From: Clostridiales bacterium
Lineage (GTDB): Bacteria; Bacillota; Clostridia; Lachnospirales; Lachnospiraceae
Assembly: GCA_019416265.1 (NCBI GenBank)
Contig: DXXQ01000224.1
Span: 1-13,219 of the forward strand
Direction: 5' to 3'
Length of the DNA stretch: 13,219 nucleotides
In this document: in pieces, positions 6,610-13,219 of the stretch
Layout: every line of letters begins with the position of its first letter
How positions within the stretch are numbered: position 1 is the first letter of the stretch
Notes under the pieces: model-generated
What the model was told of the DNA's origin: nothing
The model's input: only the letters and a program-made list of their open reading frames with translations
The model's database searches: none
Made by a program: the position numbers and the translations under genes

Positions 6610-8520
6610 ATGAGAATTATAGATTTACTTGATATAAGAAGCATTTCTCTGGATGCACAGCCAAAGAATAAAAAAGAGACGCTGGATATGGCGGTGGCTC
6701 TTATGGTCAAAAGCGGTAAGATCAATGATGAAGAAGCTTATCGTGGACAGGTGTATGCAAGAGAGGAAGAGAGTACCACCGGCGTCGGGGAAGGAATTGC
6801 GATTCCCCACGGAAAGGGCGAGTGTGTGGACAAGCCGGGGCTTGCAGCAATGGTAATCAGAAATGGTGTGGATTTTGACTCTGTTGACGGAGAGCCGGTA
6901 ACACTTCTGTTCCTGATCGCAGCGCCAAATACAAAGGATAATGTCCACCTTGATGTACTGAGCAAGCTTTCCATGATGCTGATGGATGAGGAATTTGCAG
7001 TAAACCTGCGTAAGGCAGAGACTCCGGAGGAGTTTCTTGAGATCATCGATAAGGCAGACGAGGAGAAAAAAAGCGTAGATGAAAGGCTTGCTGACATTGG
7101 AGAAGCGGATGAGGGTCAGATCCGGATTCTTGCAGTAACCTCCTGTCCGACAGGAATTGCCCATACCTATATGGCTGCAGAGGGAATCGAAAAAGCAGCA
7201 AAAGCAAAAAACTGCTTTATCAAGGTTGAGACACGAGGTTCAGGAGGGGCGAAAAACGTTCTCACAGAAAAAGAAATAGAAGAGGCGGACTGCATTATTG
7301 TTGCGGCAGACGCGAAGGTTCCCATGGACCGTTTTGATGGAAAAAAAGTAATTGAACGTCAAGTATCTGATGGCATCAATAAGGCGAATGAGCTTATTGA
7401 TCTTGCAATTTCAGGAAACGTTCCGGTTTATAAAAGTGAGAATGCAGCAAAAGCTTCTGCACCTTCCGGCGGCTCCGGCGGTGTGGGACACAAAATCTAT
7501 ACCCAGCTTATGAACGGAGTATCCCATATGCTTCCCTTCGTTGTCGGAGGCGGAATTCTCATAGCTATAGCCTTCCTGATTGACGGACTTATGGTTGATA
7601 TGAACGCGCTGGATGCGGCTCAAAGAGCCAACTTCGGAAAAATTACTCCGATTGCGGCGTTATTTAAGAATATTGGCGAAGTTGCTTTTGGATTTATGCT
7701 CCCGATGCTTGCCGGATTCATTGCCATGGCAATCGGAGACAGACCGGCTCTGGCTCTTGGTTTTGTAGGAGGAATGATGGCGGCCAATGGAACCTCCGGT
7801 TTCCTTGGAGCCCTGGTAGCAGGCTTTACAGCGGGATATGTAATACTTGGACTTAGAAAAGTATGCAGCAGACTGCCCCAGGCAATTGAAAAAATTGCTC
7901 CGGTACTTATTTACCCGGTAGTGGGAATCCTTATCATGGGAATCTTCATGACTTTTGCAGTAGAGCCTGTGATGGGCGGAATCAACACAGCTTTGAATAA
8001 CGGACTGAAAGCAATGGGCGGCTCCAGTAAGATTCTTCTCGGTATGATTCTCGGAGGAATGATGGCAATCGATATGGGAGGCCCGTTTAACAAAGCGGCT
8101 TACGTATTCGGTACAGCCGGAATCGCAGCGGGCAACTATGATATCATGGCGGCAGTTATGATCGGCGGTATGGTTCCGCCCTGTGCGATCGCACTTGCGT
8201 CCCTTCTTTTCAAAAATAAATTCACAAAAGAAGAAAGAGAATCCGGACCGACTAACTTTATTATGGGACTTGCTTTTATCACAGAAGGCGCCATTCCATT
8301 TGCTGCAGCGGATCCTGTTCACGTACTTCCGGCCTGTATCGTAGGCTCAGGTCTTGCAGGAGCCCTGTCCATGGCATTCGGCTGCACACTGATGGCTCCT
8401 CACGGTGGAATTTTCGTAGTTCCTGTGATGGAAAATGCAGTCATGTACCTTGCGGCGCTTGTGATCGGTACGGTAGTATCTGCAGTCCTCCTTGGAGTGT
8501 TAAAGAAAAAAGCAGAATAA
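6610..8520 (+). CDS. fruA: Fructose-specific PTS EIIABC permease
   Basis: The protein has 636 residues in A-B-C order. The ATG at 6610 is chosen because AAGGAGG lies five bases upstream, right at the fruK stop; an in-frame ATG at 6559 would overlap fruK and add 17 poor residues. EIIA spans about 1-150 with the phosphorylated His67 in GIAIPHGKGE. EIIB spans about 170-270 with the phosphorylated Cys179 in TSCPTGIAHT. A Gly/Ser-rich linker at about 280-293 leads to the membrane EIIC domain (about 295-630), with the conserved ITEGAIPFAAADPVHVLPA sugar-binding segment at 557-575. It takes phosphate from HPr and imports fructose as fructose-1-phosphate, the substrate of the kinase encoded just before it. 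All phosphotransfer residues are present. There is no fused HPr-like domain. Mannose-type alternatives are less likely given the neighbour. Confidence 0.95.
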   Translation: MRIIDLLDIRSISLDAQPKNKKETLDMAVALMVKSGKINDEEAYRGQVYAREEESTTGVGEGIAIPHGKGECVDKPGLAAMVIRNGVDFDSVDGEPVTLLFLIAAPNTKDNVHLDVLSKLSMMLMDEEFAVNLRKAETPEEFLEIIDKADEEKKSVDERLADIGEADEGQIRILAVTSCPTGIAHTYMAAEGIEKAAKAKNCFIKVETRGSGGAKNVLTEKEIEEADCIIVAADAKVPMDRFDGKKVIERQVSDGINKANELIDLAISGNVPVYKSENAAKASAPSGGSGGVGHKIYTQLMNGVSHMLPFVVGGGILIAIAFLIDGLMVDMNALDAAQRANFGKITPIAALFKNIGEVAFGFMLPMLAGFIAMAIGDRPALALGFVGGMMAANGTSGFLGALVAGFTAGYVILGLRKVCSRLPQAIEKIAPVLIYPVVGILIMGIFMTFAVEPVMGGINTALNNGLKAMGGSSKILLGMILGGMMAIDMGGPFNKAAYVFGTAGIAAGNYDIMAAVMIGGMVPPCAIALASLLFKNKFTKEERESGPTNFIMGLAFITEGAIPFAAADPVHVLPACIVGSGLAGALSMAFGCTLMAPHGGIFVVPVMENAVMYLAALVIGTVVSAVLLGVLKKKAE

Positions 8521-8521
8521 G

Positions 8522-8539
8522 TCCGGATGCTGTTCCGGA
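8522..8539 (+). other. Small hairpin after fruA
   Basis: TCCGGA at 8522-8527 pairs with TCCGGA at 8534-8539 around a six-base loop, directly after the fruA stop. It could end or protect the fru message, but there is no T tract, so I do not call it a terminator. Confidence 0.3.
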
Positions 8540-8634
8540 AAATGTAATTCGATAACATCTCAAGAGTTAATATGTAAAGGGTGGTTTCTGCCATCTAATA
8601 CATATGACTGCGGCTCATTTGTGGTAAATTGAAA

Positions 8635-8675
8635 AGCGGTTGTAAGAAAGGAGTCAAAAAAGCCTTATAACCGCT
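8635..8675 (+). promoter_or_regulatory. Long hairpin in the leader of tnpV
   Basis: AGCGGTTGTAAG (8635-8646) pairs with CTTATAACCGCT (8664-8675), 12 bp with a single G-U pair. The 17-base loop contains AAAGGAG, a ribosome-binding-like sequence with no start codon behind it. The tnpV ribosome binding site (AAGGAG, 8691-8696) lies just downstream. It could be a leader control element or part of a transposon end. Confidence 0.45.
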
Positions 8676-8705
8676 GGAAATCAACGCAAAAAGGAGCTGA
8701 ACTTT

Positions 8706-9103
8706 ATGAAATCTATCTTTGAAGAAATGGGCGGTACATGCCGTCAAGTGGGCGATTATTTCATTCCTAACATTACTTTGCCGGATGATGGCGAATATCA
8801 GATAGGTAAATACGGGCGTATGCGCCGCAGCTATCTGAAAGAGTACCGTAAAATCCTCTACAACAACTATGTGCTGGAGGGAACGCTGTTCAAGCATTTA
8901 GCTGAAATCGATCAAGCCTGCAACGAGCGCATTGAAAACATCGTTTCCGCTATGGCAAAGCAGGAAGGCGTAACCGAAGCACTCAAAGCGGTTGATCAAA
9001 TAGAATGGGTACGCCAAATCCAAAAGTTTGGATTTTGCGCCGTATGAACAGTATCCGTAACCGTGCTGAGGAAATTATTTTAACCGAACTTGTATATGCT
9101 TAA
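8706..9103 (+). pseudogene. tnpV: TnpV-family transposon protein, 3' end frameshifted by a 26-bp insert
   Basis: The protein starts MKSIFEEMGGTC, and IGKYGRMRRSYLKEYRK is characteristic of the small TnpV proteins of Tn4451-like and related clostridial elements, whose exact function is not established. The frame stops at 9047 after 113 residues, with the off-pattern tail IQKFGFCAV. If 26 bases (9018-9043) are left out, VRQ continues into MNSIRNRAEEIILTELVYA and a TAA at 9101-9103, the usual family ending. The last 20 or so residues have thus been replaced by nine foreign ones; most of the protein could still be made. AAGGAG lies nine bases upstream of the ATG. Associated recombinase genes of such elements are not seen nearby, so this is probably a remnant. 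Confidence 0.8.
9018..9043 (+). repeat. 26-bp palindromic insert in tnpV
   Basis: AAATCCAAA (9016-9024) and TTTGGATTT (9027-9035) form a perfect 9-bp palindrome with an AG spacer, followed by TGCGCCGT. The extra 26 bases interrupt an otherwise standard tnpV frame. The insert borders can be shifted by two bases because AT occurs on both sides, which could be a 2-bp target duplication. Confidence 0.6.
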
Positions 9104-9106
9104 ACG

Positions 9107-9148
9107 AAATCCCGTTATCGGCTATGATATGGCTGATAACGGGATTTT
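9107..9148. terminator. Bidirectional terminator between tnpV and the RhuM gene
   Basis: AAATCCCGTTATC (9107-9119) pairs perfectly over 13 bp with GATAACGGGATTT (9135-9147) and ends in four T on the plus strand. On the minus strand the stem also ends in T-rich sequence. It separates the two converging genes and can serve both. Confidence 0.8.
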
Positions 9149-9154
9149 CTGTCG

Positions 9155-10183
9155 TTAGTCGTTTTTTTCTTCTGTGCTGGCAACAAGACGGTCAAAATCA
9201 CTTTGATACAGACGATCTTGAATGACACGGTACTGCTCAAATTCACTTTCTGCAAAGGTTTTTGCGATTGCGGCTGTGACTTTACCCTTGTTTTGTAAGA
9301 CTTCTGCATCGTTGAATTGCAGGAATGCATCCAGTTTGGAAGCCCAATCTGCCATCGTCATGGGAATATGCCGCCGTGCCTGTCTTGTAGCGTAGTCCAA
9401 ATACATTGTAACGATCTCGTTAAGCTCCTGTATTTCACCCTTGGATAAGTAATTCTTTGCAACCGACACATCTGCTTTTACGATTTTTCCATCAGGAGCG
9501 TTGCGCCATGAGGTTAATCCCATATGTTCTTTTGTGTGGTCTGCTCTTGCTACAATGACTTCCGCTGCGGTATTTCCGTGAACGGCATAGTGCATCTTAT
9601 TCTGTACTGTCGCAAAGAAATCTTTCGTGATTTGGCTATCAAAGGAATAATCGACGGCAGTAGCATAGATATCTGTAATCTTTTGATAGAAACGGCGCTC
9701 ACTGGCTCGAATCTCCTGTATCTCAGAAATTAAGTGTTCAAAATAATCCTCATCGAAGATTTGACCGTTAATCAATCTGCTCTTATCTAAAACATACCCT
9801 TGTTTCGCAAAGGTATCCAGCACTTTTGTTGCCCACTGCCTGAATTGTGTTGCCCTGCCGGAGTTGACACGGTAGCCAACGGCAATTATGGCAGATAGCG
9901 AATAAAACTTATATTGATAGGTTTTTCCGTTATCCGCAACTTGTGCAAAATTTGCACAAGTTGATTCCTCGGACAATTCTCCGCTTGCATAGATATTTTT
10001 CAAATGTTTTGTGACAACGCTTCTGTCTACATCGAAAAGCTGTCCAATCGCTTTTTGTGTCAGCCATACATCGTGATCCTGAACACGAACTTCAATACCA
10101 TCCTCGTGGGCATCCTTTGTAAATACAAGAAAATCCACCGTGCTGTTTCGGATCTGCAATTTTGTATTCTTGTTTTCAGCCAT
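9155..10183 (-). CDS. RhuM-family protein
   Basis: The protein has 342 residues, typical for the RhuM family (named after a Salmonella SPI-3 gene). The family is widespread on genomic islands; its biochemical role is not established. Family-like segments are VWLTQKAIGQLFDVDRSVVTKHLKNI at about 39-64 (split here as WLTQKAIGQLF and DVDRSVVTKHL), which looks like a helix-turn-helix, then YKFYSLSAIIAVGYRVNSGR and FRQWATKVL. The C-terminal half contains MHYAVHGNTAAEVI, ADHTKEHMGL and a helical tail. The start at 10183 has only a weak GGTGA-like site upstream. It begins 17 bases after the stop of the four-cysteine protein gene, so it is probably co-transcribed with it. The frame is intact although both upstream genes are broken. 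Confidence 0.85.
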   Translation of the reverse strand: MAENKNTKLQIRNSTVDFLVFTKDAHEDGIEVRVQDHDVWLTQKAIGQLFDVDRSVVTKHLKNIYASGELSEESTCANFAQVADNGKTYQYKFYSLSAIIAVGYRVNSGRATQFRQWATKVLDTFAKQGYVLDKSRLINGQIFDEDYFEHLISEIQEIRASERRFYQKITDIYATAVDYSFDSQITKDFFATVQNKMHYAVHGNTAAEVIVARADHTKEHMGLTSWRNAPDGKIVKADVSVAKNYLSKGEIQELNEIVTMYLDYATRQARRHIPMTMADWASKLDAFLQFNDAEVLQNKGKVTAAIAKTFAESEFEQYRVIQDRLYQSDFDRLVASTEEKND

Positions 10184-10200
10184 TATGTATCACCATCCAA

Positions 10201-10997
10201 TCATTCCTTAGCGGAGCTGTTTTTTCTCGCTCTGCTTTTGTAAACATTATGCTTATTCTTGCATTGTGGGCTGCAAAACACAGCACTTGGTCTGCTTGCG
10301 ACAAAGGCTTTGGTACAATGCATGCAAAGCTTAATCGGGTTTTCGCTATCGGTCAGCATAATGCTGAACATCATCTGCCGGGTTTCATCGCTCAGTGTAT
10401 CATAATCCTCATAATAAAGGAAACTGTTGATATAGGTAAACGCCCAGTCAATGAACTGCTGTTTCATCCATTCATATCGCTCCGCATATTCCCGCTGAAA
10501 GCTCATGTTGACCGCCATCGGCTTATCTGTCATGGTCAAAGCCAGTGCCATCATAACACGGTCATTCTGGATGTTCCACATGGACTCGATACCACGCTTG
10601 ATCACATCCTGTTTGTCAAATGGAAAGAACAGTGCCAGATATTTTTCAGTGGACATAGTTTCTTCTTTGATGAAGTGATTTTTCGGCAGGTACACCGCCT
10701 CATATTCCATAAAGTTTGGTGTGGTAGGTAGCGCAGTCATCAGTCCAAACAAGCCGTATTTCACCGCAAATTGCTGGATAGCCTTCTGAATTTCGGCATC
10801 CGATTTTTTGCTCATACCCATGCGTCCTATATTGATGGCATCCAACACAATCCTTTGATACTCTGAAGTGGATCGTAGATACTCGGTTGTGCTGTCTTAG
10901 TGGGTGTGAGGTACAGAGTTCCGTCCTCTGCCGCCCGCCATTCATATTCACTATACCGCACCCAGTTAGAACTGGTGCGTTCAAAAAGGTTCTTCAT
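10201..10997 (-). pseudogene. Protein with C-terminal four-cysteine (zinc-ribbon-like) motif, one-base frameshift
   Basis: An ATG at 10997 with GGAGGG eight bases upstream begins MKNLFERTSSNWVRYSEYEW and runs to TLYLTPTK. The sequence then continues in another frame as DSTTEYLRSTSEYQRIVLDA and onward to the stop at 10201. Adding one base near 10897 would restore a single protein of about 265 residues. The C-terminal residues contain CMHC, then FCSPQC, spaced like a CGNR-type zinc ribbon, followed by a Lys/Arg-rich end; nucleic-acid binding is a fair inference. I do not recognise the rest. A GTG at 10848 could restart a shorter product. The gene sits 17 bases before the RhuM-family gene, suggesting a functional pair. 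A sequencing error cannot be excluded. Confidence 0.65.
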
Positions 10998-11046
10998 ATA
11001 CAAAACCCTCCGTCATGTATTGTAACCCAAATAACTTCAATTTATA

Positions 11047-11840
11047 TTATCCATTATACGATTTCTTTTCCCCTGAATCAATCTCCATTCCGGATTCTTC
11101 TAAAAAATCTTTCTCCAATAAGGTCATTGGCTGCTGCTTTTCTGCCTTATCAAAAACTGCAGAGAGCAGCTTTTTTCATATCTTTTTGAGCATTGTGCCA
11201 CGCACCTTGCGGATGTTCCGGTCGCTTTGATTCCGTATTTTAGCAATCCTTGTTGAACTGAACAGCCGGACAGCGCAGAGAAAGAGCAGCTCCTTGTGGT
11301 CCTCATTCAATTCCCAGAGGATTTTGGATAAGTATTCTTCCGTTACAAGTTCATGGATGTCGTAAGGACAGTAGAAAATGGCGTCAATGAAATCTCCCTT
11401 TCGTATCTGCTTTTCCAGTACATCGTTCAGCGTATCAGGGAAAAAGAGTTCATTTGCGGATGCACCATAGTCAAGCGGAACATCATCACCGCTGCGACTG
11501 AGTTCGTGATAGCGTTACCTGCGCTCCCGATTAGCGTCCAGTCTGTCCCACCATGCAATCACATTTTCAAACTCCCGCTGTGTTCTGGCGGAATCCTCCA
11601 ATCGTGCAAGGGCTTCTGCCCGCAGCTCTCGTTTGAGCTTTTTTCGCTCCGGTTCTTCCGCTTCCTTCGCTTCTTTTCGGGAAGATCGTCAGCGGCTTCT
11701 TCCTCATCGTCCCAAAGGGCATTTTCATCTTCTTCATCATCGACTATGTAATCGGAATCATCTGCTTCATATTCCTCTTCATAGTCGGTATCTTCTTCAT
11801 AAAAGCCGTCATTATCATATCGCTCGGGATTGTCGAACAC
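11047..11840 (-). pseudogene. Decayed sigma-70-like helix-turn-helix gene of an integrative element
   Basis: A GTG at 11840 with GGGAGG upstream starts FDNPERYDND, then a strongly acidic Glu/Asp stretch and a basic KKRRKRKNR block. The frame is lost in a run of six A at 11644-11639; one more A would give KLKRELRAEALARLEDSA. That frame continues through a TAA at 11517-11515 (probably once CAA), then DDVPLDYGASANELFF, YCPYDIHELVTEEYLSKIL and the helix-turn-helix-like tail AKIRNQSDRNIRKVRGTMLK. A TGA follows at 11178-11176 (probably once CGA), after which KKLLSAVFDKAEK and PMTLLEKDFLEES run to a TAA at 11047. The SDRNIRKVR segment is typical of region-4-like sigma homologues carried by Lachnospiraceae integrative elements. 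Three lesions make this a clear pseudogene. Confidence 0.75.
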
Positions 11841-12082
11841 CGCAGATACCTCCCTTCAAAAATATTTTTGAAAATTTCTTGGATTCTCCGTAAAAACAGT
11901 TCCACTAAGTACCCTGTATTTCTCCTATAAGTGAGGAGGTAATCTATTTTGTCTATTATCAGATTACTTTCGACACTTAGATAATTGCGAAACAAGTTCG
12001 CAATCTTGCTTCCAACAGGGAAAAAATCTGATCCTACCGGATTTTCAGGAGGTGGATGCGGGTAACCAGATTTTAAGACATG
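11841..12082. other. Gap between sigma-like pseudogene and transposase
   Basis: No gene is supported here. A perfect 7-bp hairpin, TTGCGAA (11985-11991) with TTCGCAA (11997-12003), and a CTCCT/AGGAG stem (11922-11938) are present. The part next to the pseudogene probably holds its leader. The left end of the insertion sequence should lie in or near this stretch, but its terminal repeat cannot be named without the right end. Confidence 0.4.
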
Positions 12083-12107
12083 AAAACAAAACAGATAAGG
12101 ATATCTG
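12083..12107 (-). terminator. Terminator of the transposase gene
   Basis: On the minus strand CAGATA (12107-12102) pairs with TATCTG (12097-12092) around a four-base loop and is followed by TTTTGTTTT. It lies 27 bases after the transposase stop. Confidence 0.55.
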
Positions 12108-12133
12108 CCTGTGAAATGGTGTGGTATTTGAGG

Positions 12134-13219
12134 TTATGCAATTAGAGGTTTTAGACTGCGGATATATTGATGCTTGTGCAGTTTGTCAGCCACCATTATT
12201 GTAATAAGCTGGGTAATTCCGGCGAGAAGCAGGTCGGCATGAAGCGTTTTCTCATTCTGAGTTTTACGACCGGCAACACAAAAGCTGTCTTTGAAGTGAT
12301 TGATGGATTTTTCAACATTTACTCTGATTTTGTAGGTGGAATCCCATTCCTTGGTGCCACGGATTGTTCCAGGATAAGCGCGAAGGTTTTGTTCCGGATA
12401 AATGTAGATCATCCTTCCACAGGAAGATGCTGTACACGGAGTATCACAATGACATACACGTTTGGTTTTCTTTGTAATACTGTCCCGTTCCCATTTCATT
12501 TTGGGACAGACAAATTTCATGGTTGGAAGACCACAGCGCAAATGTGATTTACTTCCTTCCCGTTTCATGGGAAGTGAAGCGTCATGCGGACAGCAGGGAA
12601 TACCGTCATCATTTACGGTGTAATCGATTCCTTCGGCTTTGAGTTTGTTTTTCAGAGGAATATACGCTTTTTCAAAGGATGTTTCCCGCAGCAGATATTT
12701 ATAGATCTCAATGGAATCGAAAGCGGCATCCCCCAGAAACGTTTTGGGATTGATAAGCGGATGCCGCCGGAAGAAATCCTTCAGTGTCGGGATCAGCGCT
12801 TTGGAATCGGCAAGGCTCTTGTCCTCATCCGGGGAATCCGATTTCTTTTCAACAATGATTTCAGGATGGGATTTGAGAAAATCTTTGTTGTAAAAGGAAA
12901 TATGCCTGACGATACCCAGCCCGTTTGTAACAATGCCGAATTTAAAAGCATAGCAGAAATGTCCATTGATATACATCTGCTGGATTGCGGGGTTGGCGGC
13001 GGCATGAGAAGGCATGGAACCGTAGGCGGCTTTATAGGGATCAAAAGAATCATCCATACCATTAGCTTTCTTAAAGGATCTGAGTTGTTTGATAATACGG
13101 TTGGCATATTTGGGATTGTTTTCCGTCACCCAGGCTTCAATGCCGGATGTATCAAAGAGCATCATAGAAGCTTTATGCAGATCAATCCGCTGGCATATCG
13201 GTTCGGTCAGGTCAACAAG
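12134..13219 (-). CDS. DDE transposase, 5' end outside window
   Basis: The visible part has 361 residues; the frame is still open at the right edge (LVDLTEPICQRIDLHKAS before the first visible Met pair), so the N-terminus is missing. The catalytic triad of a DDE enzyme can be placed: Asp in MMLFDTSGIEA, Asp in KTFLGDAAFDS about 140 residues on, and Glu in RVNVEKSINHFKD near the end. Between the second Asp and the Glu lies an insertion with a cluster of cysteines (CCPHD, CGLP, CPKM, CHCDTPC, SSCG), probably a metal-binding module. The layout fits the IS4/IS5/IS1182-like group; I cannot fix the exact family. No frameshift is seen in the visible part. A terminator follows. It would move its own insertion sequence by cut-and-paste. 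Confidence 0.85.
   Translation of the reverse strand, partial: LVDLTEPICQRIDLHKASMMLFDTSGIEAWVTENNPKYANRIIKQLRSFKKANGMDDSFDPYKAAYGSMPSHAAANPAIQQMYINGHFCYAFKFGIVTNGLGIVRHISFYNKDFLKSHPEIIVEKKSDSPDEDKSLADSKALIPTLKDFFRRHPLINPKTFLGDAAFDSIEIYKYLLRETSFEKAYIPLKNKLKAEGIDYTVNDDGIPCCPHDASLPMKREGSKSHLRCGLPTMKFVCPKMKWERDSITKKTKRVCHCDTPCTASSCGRMIYIYPEQNLRAYPGTIRGTKEWDSTYKIRVNVEKSINHFKDSFCVAGRKTQNEKTLHADLLLAGITQLITIMVADKLHKHQYIRSLKPLIA

Noticed and set aside
7660..8322. 220-codon minus-strand frame inside fruA
   Set aside because: Antisense of the EIIC domain; His/Ser/Lys-rich composition typical of a shadow frame.
8595..8897. 100-codon minus-strand frame opposite tnpV
   Set aside because: Antisense of tnpV, which has a clear ribosome binding site and family match.
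11639..11644. Programmed frameshift at the A run in the sigma-like gene
   Set aside because: A -1 slip would restore the frame, but two further in-frame stop codons follow, so simple decay is the better explanation.
11353..11751. 132-codon plus-strand frame with Ser/Phe-rich end
   Set aside because: Antisense of the acidic and basic blocks of the sigma-like pseudogene.
12167..12547. 126-codon plus-strand frame
   Set aside because: Antisense of the transposase cysteine region; no start signal.

Overview
The window looks like accessory DNA from a gut-type Clostridia genome, most likely Lachnospiraceae. This rests on the strong AGGAGG-type ribosome binding sites, a fruK-fruA operon with a Gram-positive A-B-C PTS permease, a TnpV-type transposon protein, a MobV-like relaxase and a decayed sigma-like gene of the kind carried by integrative elements of this group. 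The left third is clearly more AT-rich than the fru operon and the right third, which suggests pieces of different origin. No rRNA, tRNA or CRISPR array was seen.

Left part (1-5200, all genes on the minus strand). Read in the direction of transcription, it starts with a structured leader (two stem-loops, the second a good terminator) ahead of a short unrecognised 109-residue gene. Next comes a gene-free stretch with TGACAAAAATGA-type repeats and a strong inverted repeat that is a good oriT candidate. Then follow a MobV/Pre-like relaxase, a large lipoprotein of unknown function, and a secreted DNA/RNA non-specific endonuclease whose start overlaps the end of the lipoprotein gene by 8 bases and which runs off the left edge. 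This reads as part of a mobilizable element with a two-gene surface cargo.

Centre (5540-8520, plus strand). A clear promoter and a leader of about 100 bases with a hairpin precede fruK (1-phosphofructokinase) and fruA (fructose PTS EIIABC), 10 bases apart. The operon imports fructose as fructose-1-phosphate and converts it to fructose-1,6-bisphosphate. The usual fruR regulator is not upstream; mobile-element DNA is there instead.

Right part (8521-13219). A tnpV gene has its 3' end broken by a 26-bp insert that carries a perfect palindrome. It meets, tail to tail across a shared terminator, a minus-strand run made of a decayed sigma-like gene (one frameshift and two stop codons), a frameshifted protein with a C-terminal four-cysteine motif, and an intact RhuM-family protein. 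A DDE transposase with its own terminator enters from the right edge. The intact fru operon is therefore sandwiched between mobile-element pieces, those on the right being visibly degraded.
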